Origin: Collybiopsis luxurians FD-317 M1
Lineage: Eukaryota; Basidiomycota; Agaricomycetes; Agaricales; Omphalotaceae
Assembly (NCBI GenBank): GCA_000827265.1
Contig: KN834795.1
Coordinates: 408,741 to 462,799, forward strand
DNA: 54,059 nt
Reading direction: 5' to 3'
Under the pieces are notes generated by a model. That model was not told the origin of the DNA. It ran no database searches and was given only the letters and a program-made list of their open reading frames with translations. The translations under genes and the position numbers were made by a program. The number at the start of each line of letters is the position of its first letter. Positions within the stretch are counted from its first letter, which is position 1. Positions 23,505 through 33,419 of the stretch are shown piece by piece.

Positions 23505-23709
23505 TATGAGAAAAATCACGGGAAAAATTACGTAATTACCGGCGTCTTTTACACGTGAAAAAGGCGCCGCAAAATCAATTATTAAACTATACTTTTTACC
23601 AGCTCAATATTAATCATTTAACACTGGAAAAAAATATTAAAATTCAAAGGAAAAATTATATATATTACTAAGCCTTTTACAGACAATAAAGATTGGACTG
23701 CTGGGGGTG
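23505..23709 (-). repeat. Right terminal inverted repeat
   Basis: 205 bp matching the left repeat in reverse complement and ending CTGCTGGGGGTG directly before TGA. The similarity probably continues into the gap on the left side. Confidence 0.85.
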
Positions 23710-24075
23710 TGAAAGGAGCAGGGAAGCAACTGCGACGGTATATATTACACTATCTTGAATGTCTCTCAGTTAACAGACATATTTTAGCCTTTGCGCGGAG
23801 AGAGATCGATGTACTATGCAGACAGCACCTCCAACCTACATCCAACCATCGACCAGGACAGTGTGCAGATCCCATACGTACCACCCACGGATGCGATTTG
23901 GTATCCTGTGGTGGAAACTTCTTTGCAGAATGCAATCTTTCCACCTACCCTCAACTCCGAATTCAATACTACACTTGACGATTTCAATCGATATAACTTT
24001 CCTTACCAGGAAGTGGGTGGGGACGGTGGCAGTATGAATATGTCGGCAAATTACTTCCTTGGACAATTTCTGTAA

Positions 24076-25160
24076 ATTCATTGATTGAATTAAAGAATTT
24101 AACACTGAGTTTAGGACACTTCGTGAGGTCTTCGCGACATTGTATGACAGATCCCAGCTGATAAAAGCTCTCTGATCCACACTAAGATTTGTCGCTGATG
24201 TGCAGACGCAAATCTTCTATGTAAGTAGTTACACTGAAATCATACAAGGCTATAGAATATCGAGGGGGATATACAGGTGTGCGATATACCTGGTTCCCGT
24301 ACCTCAACAGGATGTACTCTAGCAGAAAGTCGAGCTTGGTTGTTGGGGGGTGTTATCTGAGTAGCGGCTAACCCTGCTGGCTCTGTTGCATTTTCAAGTG
24401 TAGCACCGCTGGCTTCATCTTGTCCCTCACTAGGCAGAGCCATTGTTGCTCAGAGACATATTGTAAAGTACTGAAGCATCTGAAGGACGACTTTGCTAAT
24501 TCGGTCTCTATAGTAAGCTTCTAAGTGACAAATGCACTCTGGACTTGTTCCATCGGCACATACATCTTTTGGGCGTTAGGATTAACATTTAGTACAACAA
24601 TTTAAACTAGGAAACCATGCTCTAAATAAAAGGGCCGAAGCGGACAGGTTTCGAACTTCTTCCACCTTCTTCGATGGAACTGTATATAACAGGATCGCCA
24701 AAACAGCAAGGTATGTAGTGGGATATGTACATAACTAGATGAGTCATAGTTACAGTAGGATAGGTACATTAACTAGGCAAGCACAGTCGGAAGCACGATA
24801 TCTGTTGCAAATTTTGGGTAACTAAGCTAGAGCGGAAATTGTAGCACATAAAGTGTGATCAAGATAGAACTAGAGCATAGCCAGATGTGTCAAGTTCAAA
24901 TAGCAGTACAAAAATACACGTAGTATTCAAATCTGTTCGATTTGGCTGATTATAATCATGCAGTTTGGATAGAGGAGCCGACAGATTAGAAACAACTCGG
25001 TGAAGGTTCGAAAAGGCCCATTGGCTCGTATTAGATGTTGCTGAAGCAGGTGCAAGAAGCTGGAAGTAGCTGGTATGTAAGCAAGAACACTAGATGAGGC
25101 TGCAATATAAGCAAAGCTGGAAATCATATGAGCTGTGTAAATCTTTCTGCGCGCTTTAGC
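24076..25160. other. Intergenic; one possible short exon on minus
   Basis: A minus-strand ATG at 24443 opens MALPSEGQDEASGATLENAT and runs 47 codons to a GTACGG donor near 24303. This could be a first exon, but its only open continuation is antisense to the last Zn2Cys6 exon, so I do not annotate a gene. The rest shows no coding signal. Confidence 0.25.
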
Positions 25161-25169
25161 AGCTTAGAT

Positions 25170-25720
25170 GCTTACTTTTCAATGTCTCCGTCTCTGTGAA
25201 GCAAAATCAAGAATTGCGACTACTGTAATCCGCGGCAGCTGTTGGTTGATAACATCGATCACCTAAGTGCACAGAATTTTAGACCATGCTCTACAGTTCA
25301 ATGGCTAAACACATACCTGAGGGTCATTATTGTCAAGTTCAACCATCTCCTGCATCAGAAAAAAATGAGAGAACATGTTGCCAAATTGCAAACCCAAGCA
25401 CCTATGACATCTTCAGCCCCAATCTCCGCACTTGGGTCCAAGTGGTGATTTACAAGCTGGGGAACAATTAGAACATTGTGATAAAAAGCAAAGTGGCTGG
25501 ACTTACGTCTTTACAGATCTTGCATTTTTTTGCAGCAACTCGATGACTGTGCCATGACTTCTGGGGCCTTTCAGGCCCAGTGTAAGACTTGGAGTGGAGG
25601 CAAAGATGCATTTGCAGCAAGGAGAATGTCGTCTTCAAAGAAGAAAAGATAGAAAGTGTTTCTGTGACCTTGAAGTTAAATAGAAGCCTGAGTGCCGCTG
25701 GCGGCATATCACTCGCCATA
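25170..25720 (-). CDS. Unidentified multi-exon gene fragment
   Basis: On minus an exon ends ...AAKKCKICKD at a consensus GTAAGT donor (about 25504), with a CCCCAG acceptor 47 bp on. An exon LVNHHLDPSAEIGAED follows, then EMVELDNNDPQ before a GTATGT donor, then VIDVINQQLPRITVVAILDF and a stop. Repeated donor/acceptor pairs at 45-55 bp spacing suggest real splicing, but one junction needs a weak donor to stay in frame. A CKIC pair is the only motif. The family is unknown and the 5' end is not located. Confidence 0.3.
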
Positions 25721-25829
25721 TGTAGTAAAGAGATTTGAACTTCTGTGGCTACAACATCACTTTATTCAAAGTGCTCTATCCTATCTATCAATGTCCAGAA
25801 CCAAACTGCCATTCATGGATAAAATTGGC

Positions 25830-26340
25830 TTCTTAGCTCACACTTGTTGATCATGGAAGGGACAATTTGTACACACCTGAACATTAAAATCTGCAAAGCT
25901 TTCGGTGCAATCACCGTTCCAGGCAGCTACTGATGAAGAGGAGGGTAGCCAGGTAGGCACAGCGCGAGTCTGGAGAAAATTTCACCACCGCTGCTGAGAT
26001 CAATTAGACAAGGGCCAAAAGCAGGACAGAGATGACAGTCCGACATATCCTCATTTTTACATCTGTATCAGATATCCCACATGGGCTGCGGGTAAAAGCT
26101 ACAATCTGCCAGTATCCTTGGCCTGCCTCAACCACACCTGCGACTAAATTCTGGAACAGTGAGTGATCGTTGATAAACATGTACTGAAAGCTTACTAGCT
26201 GTTTGGCCGAGCCAGATATTATGCACAAAGCTTGTTTCAACAAACCGAAGAGTTTCGGCCTCCTACTCGCAGTAGCATTCAGCGTTATTTTCGCTACTAA
26301 CACTTTCGCACCTGTGTATCAGCCAAACGGGTTTCGGGGT
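25830..26340 (-). CDS. Unidentified exons on minus strand
   Basis: An exon containing KLFGLLKQALCIISGSAKQL runs to a GTAAGC donor at about 26196. A 45-bp intron ending in TTCCAG joins in frame to a second piece, NLVAGVVEAGQGYWQIVAF, that stops near 26005. A further piece with PTWLPSSSSVAAWNGD before a GTGTGT donor lies at about 25880-25970. These may belong with the exons at 25.2-25.7 kb as one gene, but I cannot join them without a stop. Confidence 0.25.
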
Positions 26341-28220
26341 CAGATTCAATCTCGCTGAGGTGAAGAACCTTCCAAGACGCTTGGGCAAGGAGTCAGTTAC
26401 ATTTTACACCTCCATTCTGAAGATAATGATGATCCATTTTGTCGATAACTGCAAGAGCTGTTTGTTTATGCTGAAATTGTAAAGCAGTGAAAAGTGAGTT
26501 GTTTTTCGGTGCATGTCTGTAAAAACCGCTTACATTCCGGGGTATCGAAAAGGTAATTCTTTGTTATCTAGTTTACCTCTTGACTCCGAAGACAGACCTT
26601 GCACATTATGGTTCTTTCAAGCAGCTATAACGTGCTCCAGCCTTGCATTTGACACAGGCAGGAGATTATTGGTAGATGCTACGCAAGATACCAATAAGGT
26701 GGGATACCTATTTACCCCAGCGTCAGGGGGGAGTTGTGTTTTGACTGATTAACCCTTGCGCTACGGTGCCTCCACTATAGTGAAATGTCCCCCTGTTACT
26801 CGATAGTGAACCTCTTGGATGCTTTTGCTGAAAATTCAATCCTGACTGGCCAAGCTTTGGCCAACGACTGTTGGTGATTGTACACACACTATTTGTTTGA
26901 AGTTGGTTGCCTAATCCCAGACTCTTGCAGAGGATGCATTCCGACTGGCCGTGGTTTGTTTCAAACCTCTTAGATTTGGCAAAGTCTTCTAAGCATCATG
27001 TCCTGGGGCTGCAAAAGCGACAGACATGCTGCGAAAGACTTAGGAGACGCCAAGAGTTACATGGCTCAAGCAAGGGTTCAGGGGCATTCGAGCTGATCCT
27101 GCCAGTTGATTGGGTCATTCGTGCTCTGGCGTATAATAGGATCTTGATTCATACCTGAAAGTGCGACAGAGAATATGATGCTAAAACATTTCAGTGTTTG
27201 GTGTGAGCTGGGATCGTGGCGAGCACAATTGTCTGCAAATTTAACTGTCAAAAAATCAATGGAAAGTTACCAAACACGGCCCAGTTTATATTGATTGGCA
27301 CGCCGGAGCAGAATACTTGTGGGTGTCAAGTGGAAAGTAAGTCGGGCTCAAATTGGCTTTTGTGGATCAAAAGCGATTCCTTCATGGACAAGCTTTCACC
27401 ACCCAATTCTTCTTGCTCTTATTTGGCTCTTATACTGATATTGCAAGTGGGAGCAGAATCGGTGAGTTGGCGAAAGGTCACTGCTGCTGCAAAACTCTTC
27501 ATGAATGACTAATGAGAATCTATGAAGAATTTAGTAACACTTCCTATAAGCACGTCGGCAATTGCTTCCCACTTCGTTTGCAAGTACGAAGCGGACTGCG
27601 AAGTTTCTGTGAGTACTACTAGACTTCTACTTGGGCGAAGACTGATTGTTAAATCTCATTCATCAGGTCATTACCCAGAAAGCAGCCCTTTGGATGTGCA
27701 CTTGCACCTGGTCTGGATTCAAAAGGGACTTCTGTCATCCCTTTCTGGTAAACAAGCCCGCCATATTGCTATCTCTATCCCGTGTAAACGTGGCCGCAAA
27801 AGAGGGGAGGAAAAGCATTGTTAGAGGATTTTAACACAGTCTAAGGACGGCTGTAGGTCCTGTTGGAGCTGTAGGTCCAAATTTCCATATCACATCTCGT
27901 TGCAAAAAGATGTTCACTCTAGCAAACCCATGCTCCTCAAAACCCTCCTGAACGAAACATACATTTCTCTCTGTCATGCCCTGTTCTCAAGTAGCACACG
28001 CGCCGCAAGAGCCATCCTCTGGACGGTGGTTTGGGAAAACATCGTCATCGACAATGCGTTCAATGGGGTGTGGTATGAGACTGTACTTGATGCGTGTGTG
28101 CTGAGTGTGATTTAAGAGGATAGATAAAGGCCTTCCCAGAGAACTTGAGAACACTGTGCGTCTCAATGATTGGCATTTTGTGGAATTCACTGACCGGCCT
28201 TCTCGCCATCTCGTTGAGTC
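26341..28220. other. No gene recognised
   Basis: Open frames of 60-100 codons exist on the plus strand (for example near 26513, 26907, 27216 and 27522), but they overlap in different frames, lack motifs and do not join through clear introns. Base composition is CpG-normal, like the host-type parts of the window. Confidence 0.4.
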
Positions 28221-28229
28221 TACAACGAA

Positions 28230-28838
28230 TTGCTGGACATCTCAAAACTGGGTGGCAGGATCTTCCTCACCGGTATTTTCAGAAGCATCTCTGTCAGGTT
28301 CAATCTGAGACAGAGGACTCTTAAGAGCTTGCCCAACACCTTTATCGACATGGTCCATGTCAAGCTTGGGACTGATAAAGGGCTGGGTTTTAATGGATCT
28401 TCCCGACCGTTGGGCGGAGACAAGATTCCTGGTGTAGGCGGGGTGGCCGATGAACTGGACAGGGACAGTACTGATGCTCAGCAAACCACTGCTGCAGATT
28501 GAGCTCCAAGTCGCAGAGCCTTACATTAAGATTGTTTGAGGGATCTTCCTAGGCGACCAGACATCTATGAACTCCTTGCGCGGCCTCTTGTCTCCTCTAT
28601 TTGGGAGATACATGACATCAGGAAGGGCAAATTGTTGCAGCTGTTTGGCAGTGCAAACAAGAGTATCTCGAGAGGTGGAGGCGGTAGTGGATCTCGATAC
28701 CGAGGTTGGAGCTCATGATACCAGGAAGAGTCAAATTTTGCAGGTCAGTAGAAGAATTTTCCGTTTCCTTTATTCTGTTACCAATTGCTCTTTAGTATGT
28801 TCACGAAATTGTTTGCCTAGCAGACCAAGAATTATTTA
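28230..28838 (+). pseudogene. MCM4: MCM4 replicative helicase, internal fragment, decayed
   Basis: Three pieces match MCM4 in order. The first is FLTGIFRSISVRFNLRQRTL and GGDKIPGVGGV (28230-28440), from the N-terminal region leading into the ATPase part. The second is RDLPRRPDIYELLARPLVSS, then KGKLLQLFGSANKSISRGGG and YRG (28536-28705). The third is KSQILQ at about 28728-28744, then a GTCAGT...TTTAG intron and YVHEIVCLADQELF. MCM4 is a subunit of the MCM2-7 helicase that unwinds origins. In intact MCM4 the third piece begins the Walker A loop (GDPGTSKSQ); here the corresponding bases no longer encode it. Stops and frame shifts separate the pieces, and both ends of the gene are missing. This is a dead partial copy, not the cell's working MCM4. 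Confidence 0.85.
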
Positions 28839-29298
28839 GATGACCTCGATCGAAGTCTGTAACAATACACATCGATCTAATTGCTTTCAAAGAGCTCCAA
28901 CTATAATGAATCAGCATCTCTTAGTATCGGTGAAGATGACAAGAATACGCATCACCGAGCGTACGACGGAAGCTACGCCGCGACTCCGGGAATGCGATTG
29001 GGGAGAACCATGGGAGTTGTCGGATGAGAACTTTGTGGAGGGCGGTGATATGACTTTTTTGTTATGTTTTCCTCAGAAATTTCCCTGTCTGGGGCAAAAA
29101 AAAAAAAACTGCTTCTGCGATGCCCCGCACCCTTAGGTGACAGACTTATCTCCTGGCCAAATTCTCTCACGGCTTATCCCCTTGTCCAATGCCAACACAT
29201 TTTCACGCTAAAATCGATTGGGGCGATGGTAAGCTTGAGCTCCACACAGTTACTTATCCAAACTAACTGCCCTGCAGCAGAAACTGAAATTGAAGTGA

Positions 29299-30006
29299 CT
29301 CATAGATGTTCCGAAAGTAAGCAGTTGGCAAACTTTTATTACAAGCCTCATAGATGGTTCAGATATCGTTACCACTACAACGGTCACCACCCACTCTGAC
29401 AGACTGCCATGTTCTCCTGGTACACCTCCTTCCTCTGTTACATCCTCCTCAAGAAGGTCCACGTCTTCAGTCTCTAATGCCTCTGGACCCCCTTCTCAGC
29501 TCTCTGGGCGCCACCGCCGCTCACACTCTCCTGAGGTTTCCTTGCCCGCATCTTCTCAGCGATCACAAGGCTCTCAGTTTGAACCTCTTCCTGGCACCCC
29601 TCAGGCCCTTTCCCTTGGTTGATCTGCACCCAGCCCCGCGTCCCCCTGCCCCGATATAGCCATCCAGCGCTCCGGTATTCCCTCACCTGATGAGATAATT
29701 CAACCAGCTCGGGTTGGCACTAACAAATTCTACGTTGTCCTCTGTGGTACTCATGTCGGGATATTCGGCGATTGGTAAAATCATAGCTCATTTCACATTA
29801 CTGTCTAACCAATGGACAGGTATGGGCAAGTCCAGCCGTATACCCACTGGATTTCAGGTTCACACCAAGTATCATATACGAATTTTGACGATGCTCTTGC
29901 TGCTTACACAGCTGCCTACCTTGGACAAGGTCCTCGCCTTCAGGTTCTTCAGGGACCTGAAAATCTCGCTATCGATTTATCTGGGATGTTCATTGGTAGA
30001 CGTTGA
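29299..30006 (+). pseudogene. RNase H1 N-domain-like protein, copy A (one in-frame stop)
   Basis: One frame is open from 29299 to 29774 except for TGA at 29620-29622. A 45-bp intron (29775-29819) follows and completes a Trp codon, then an exon to TGA at 30004-30006. The first part is Ser/Pro/Arg-rich (SSSRRSTSSVSNASGPPSQL). The second matches the RNase H1 N-terminal/caulimovirus-VI-like hybrid-binding fold: NKFYVVLCGTHVGIFGDW, then YTHWISGSHQVSYTNFDDAL and AAYTAAYLGQG. Such domains occur in many Agaricomycete proteins of unknown role; the fold binds RNA:DNA hybrids in RNase H1. The internal TGA sits where CGA would be a one-transition neighbour. The 5' start is not located. Probably a pseudogene. 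Confidence 0.65.
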
Positions 30007-30804
30007 AAGAGTTTATATGAATGAAATTGCACATTTATGTCAATGTCTGTAAACTCCCCACTCGAACCATCTGTAAACTCATCAGGTTTTTGTCCCTCAC
30101 CTTGGATTTGTGAAGACATGATCTCTCCGGCTCCAACTTTCCATAGCACCCTGTGAACATTGTAGGTGCACGTCAGCGTAGATTGATATGTTTATTGATA
30201 TAGCAAGTACAAGTACTAGTAGACTACATAGTCAGATACTGTTCCCATTTGAATCATATACTTCCATTTGCAAATAATGTCAGGCCAGCGAGCTCAACAG
30301 AACAAAGGAGGTGCTCACATAGCATTGTAAGTAACAAAGGCATCCGATGAATTACGGATCCAGTCTTCCGCTCGCTCCTGAACGAAATGGAGCTCCAAAG
30401 TGGACATGACATCAACCAGTCTTGATCAAAGGTCACTCTGTGGCCCGCATGTTTTAACCATTAATCCGATGGTTCATTAATCTGATGTTTTGGAGGGAGG
30501 GGGTCAAGCGCCCATCACGGAACAAGCAAAAACAGACTTGCCTACCCAAAAGTGTGGGTAAATTATCCTATTGATATAACCCCCTTACCTCTCCATGATA
30601 AGTCCGCTCCATCGCCAACGTTATAGACGGTGAATGAGGTGACGGAGAGTCCATCTCCGTAGATCACTCGAGTCGCAAGAGAAGTTGGAATTGAATCCAA
30701 CATTGCTGGAACATGGAAGGCGTCGACGGATGGCAAACAATTTGACACTGCAAGTATGGCGCTACTCTCTCTGTGGGGTTTACGTGGTTTTGAGCTTGCT
30801 TTGT

Positions 30805-32060
30805 CTAGGTCCGGACTATTGTAGTAGCCACCACCGCTGTAGCCCGAGGTAACTTGACACAGAAGATTGGTGGTGTCAGTGTCTCCGGAGAGATGCTCAA
30901 CTTGGCCACCACAGTCGATGACATGATTGACCAGTTGAGTATCTTCGCTGTTGAGGTCAAGAAGGCTGCTCGTGAAGTTGGTACTGACAGCAAACTTGCG
31001 TGTGTAAGCTGAAGTCGGGTAAGTCAGGAACGTTCAAGATATCTGGCAAGAGATTACATTATTTATGTACGTAGCTCTGATATGTTCGCAAATGGCTCAT
31101 CGTCTTATGCTTTGCCTTGTAGTCAACACGATGGCTGGCAACTTGACTACTCAAGTCTGTGGTTTCCCCCAAATTTCTGCAGCAGCCATGGTCCGAGAGT
31201 TTACTTGTTTCATTGATGCGGAGGCATCCGGCGAGATGGATTGCTCAAGACCCAGATCAATAACATAGTATTCAACTTTCAGAAGAACACCGCAGCAAGG
31301 GAGGCGGCCGAGCTTGCGAATAGGAGTAGGAGTGAGTACCTGGGGCCAACATGAGTAACGAATTGGGTGGGTCATGGATACTGCATTCTGTGGACTGGAG
31401 AGCTGACTTTTCATGTAATAATGACCTCAACCGATCTCAGAGGGAGAGTTTACTTCGGCCAGATCGCTGCTGTTGATTATTGACGATATCTTGGATATTC
31501 CAAAGAGTGCGCCACTATCCCTCTCGATGCTGAATCCCCATTCACTCACTCCCTTCTAGTCGAAGCTGGTCGGATGACCATAGAAGGCATTTCAAACCGT
31601 CTTTGGTATCCTCAAAACTCTCGTCATCTGAGCCTCACAGAATTTGATCTTCGATACATTCTGTCAAGTGGATGGAAGTACGACTAGGGCGAGTGTCATG
31701 ACTTTGAGCAGAATTCTGAACCCTAACCGTTCCGTGCTCAGGAATACGGTGGTACCGGTCTCGGTATGCAAGATAACACCTGGGTCGAGTCTGAGGTGCA
31801 GAAAAGATCCCAGTTCTTCATCATTCCCTCCCAAATCTCACTGTCCTCTTTCGAGTTGACGTTGGCCAAGATGCCACCCTTCGCCAAATGAACGATCCTC
31901 GTTGACACGCTGTTTGACATGACTATCGTGGTCGATAGGATTCGCGAGTTGGGCCTAGAGCCCTTCATAACCTGGCCAATCCGAAGTTTGGTGTGAAGAT
32001 CATGGATTTGAGGAGCTGATTGCTCGTGCACCTCCTCTAAATTCTTCGTGGTTGCTTTCG
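30805..32060 (+). pseudogene. Group III (Nik1/Os-1-type) hybrid histidine kinase, decayed partial copy
   Basis: The copy begins with a HAMP repeat, TTAVARGNLTQKIGG, TVDDMIDQLSIFAVEVKKAA and REVGTDSKL (30810-31005). Part of a second HAMP follows ([18 protein letters not shown], about 31130-31200). Next is the kinase core: [56 protein letters not shown], then EYGGTGLG-like and WVESEV pieces (31280-31800). The start of the receiver-proximal region follows (LAKMPPFAK, RIRELGLEPF). Frames change repeatedly. At the H-box the codon for the phosphorylated histidine reads AAC (Asn) in an 'aacatgagtAACga' context near 31350. Known role: osmosensing upstream of the HOG pathway and the target of dicarboximide/phenylpyrrole fungicides. 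This copy cannot signal. Confidence 0.85.
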
Positions 32061-32424
32061 CTGTCCCATAATCTGAATTCGAATCTATTTATATGTTGTG
32101 CCAAGGTTACGTCGCCGTACTTCAAAATAGTGATGCGGTTTCGCCGCGGTCACATCGAGTGGGATACTTGACCTTCTTTAAAATGACTCATATCCACGCT
32201 GGCCTATGTACGATACTACCTACTCTTTGGCGAAACAGAAAAATATACGCGAATGTGCGATCACTGGCACATGATTTGAGGTTTCAAATACTGGTGAGTT
32301 CGTAGACCGAAGAGATAACCCACGCTCCAATTCTTGCCCCTTGTCTCCCACTTCGCCCCAACGCACCTTTACAGAATGGATTCCACCAGTAGTTAGTACT
32401 TTCAAACATTTCCCTGTCAATAAT

Positions 32425-33374
32425 ATGAGGAGGCTGACTTTCTCTTTGAAAGCTTCTCCTTCCAGAACCAAGCGGTTGCAGGCCATCTATGATGGTTTGA
32501 AGGAGGGCCAAGCCTTGACCAAGGCTCAAAAAGGTTCGCCAAAATTCAGTCAATTATGGTTCTCGAAATCAATACTAACTGCCTCTCAGTTTTATATTCT
32601 CAAGAGTTACAAAGGCAGGAAGTCCAGGAGCGTCTGGATTGTCTCACTCAGCAGGTTGACAATCAAATTGACGATATCAATCGCTGGCTAGTCAATGTGA
32701 AAATGAGCGTCGGTACGTTTCCTTCTCTAGTTGGACTCTGAATGGAATTGAGTTCGCTCTAGACACCCTCAAAGAGCTCAATACTGTGCCTGCATTGTCT
32801 AAACCAGTATCTGCCATTCCTACCTCATCTACCATTGGCCAGGATTCAACCCAGGATGAAGCTCCCAATGTTGAAAATTTGGTCTTACCTGGCAGTAGAT
32901 CACCTGCGTACATTGTTTACGTGGGACGGAACAATCAGCATGGAGTTTTTTATGCATGGTAATCAGGTTGAATTTCTGCATTTTCTTTGATCTGATGTCG
33001 CATTTTGAAGGAAAACTGTGAATGGCGTTCAAGGGGCAAACACAATCTACGACCACAATGACCACAATGATGTTGTTTGATCATTCAGCAGCCGTCAGCT
33101 TGCCGAGCAGTTTTACCAAGAATTTGTAGACGCCGGTATTCCAAAGCTTTTGGCAGAGTATCAGCCTAGTAAGGATGAGTTATTTTTAGTCTTGGAGGGG
33201 GTACAGCCGATGGTCTGTAAGAATAGAAAGAGTATGACTATGGATGCGTTACAGTTTCGCGGGGGAGTTGTCCGGAAATACTTTGGAGCAGTAGAAGGTG
33301 CCTGGACCGAGTTCAATAAGCTCAAGTCTGCGGGCTCTGTGCGAAAGATTCACTCTCGTCGTTCGATGTTCTGA
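32425..33374 (+). pseudogene. Coiled-coil/RNase H1 N-domain-like protein, copy B (one in-frame stop)
   Basis: Exons 32425-32533, 32590-32712, 32763-32958 and 33011-33374 join in phase through introns of 56, 50, 52 bp. The order is a basic start (MRRLTFSLKASPSRTKRLQA), a helical segment (QERLDCLTQQVDNQIDDI), a Ser/Thr linker (LSKPVSAIPTSSTIGQDST), an RNase H1 N-like half-domain (AYIVYVGRNNQHGVFYAW, then NGVQGANTIYD and SSRQLAEQFYQEFV), and a 70-residue tail ending KIHSRRSMF. A TGA at 33078-33080 breaks the domain. The same frame continues without another stop to TGA at 33372-33374, so the break looks recent. The true start may be upstream, since the frame is open before 32425. Copy A lies 2.4 kb upstream, beyond the Nik1 fragment. 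Confidence 0.62.
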
Positions 33375-33419
33375 TCAATGTACAAGTACTATGTAGCTGT
33401 AACTCTAACAAGCTATCAA

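Larger units (their letters stand above)
22928..23709. mobile_element. Non-autonomous DNA transposon with 205-bp terminal inverted repeats
   Basis: The element begins CACCCCCAGCAGT and ends ACTGCTGGGGGTG. Left (22928-23132) and right (23505-23709) repeats match as reverse complements over 205 bp at roughly 87% by eye, up to the assembly gap. It is flanked by TGA on both sides (22925-22927 and 23710-23712), a 3-bp target duplication, as in CACTA/Plavaka-type and PIF/Harbinger-type transposons; the termini do not prove the superfamily. The known interior (23370-23504) has no recognisable transposase. It keeps CpG-containing words (GGCGCC, GACGCCGG), in contrast to the decayed elements elsewhere in the window. 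Confidence 0.8.
22422..24075 (+). pseudogene. Zn2Cys6 transcription factor gene interrupted by a transposon
   Basis: Exons 22422-22491, 22546-22629, 22684-22927 continuing at 23713-23737, and 23788-24075 join in phase into 237 codons including TAA. The zinc cluster ACQSCQQQKCRC...SCERCKNSKKAC has the canonical C-x2-C-x6-C-x7-C-x2-C-x6-C spacing, but only when introns 1 and 2 (54 bp each) are removed. Intron 1 appears to use a GC donor (CAAG|GCAAGT); intron 2 uses GTCCAG. Family role: nuclear DNA-binding regulator. The C-terminal exon is acidic/aromatic (DAIWYPVVETSLQN, LDDFNRYNFPYQ), like an activation region. A 782-bp inverted-repeat element sits inside exon 3. Removing it with one copy of the 3-bp duplication TGA restores the frame exactly. 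As it stands the protein would be truncated inside the element. Confidence 0.78.

Noticed and set aside
23103..23519. Open frames running through the N gap
   Set aside because: They exist only because N was translated as X; the flanking residues are inverted-repeat DNA.
22940..23700. Shorter version of the inverted-repeat element starting at TTGTCTGTAAAAGG with a TA duplication
   Set aside because: The inverted similarity continues outward to CACCCCCAGCAG, and only those ends, with TGA, restore the host reading frame.
23836..24180. 114-codon minus-strand open frame antisense to the last Zn2Cys6 exon
   Set aside because: The plus-strand exon has splice and phase support. The antisense frame has no motif and is best explained as a shadow, though a short upstream exon at 24443 could feed into it.
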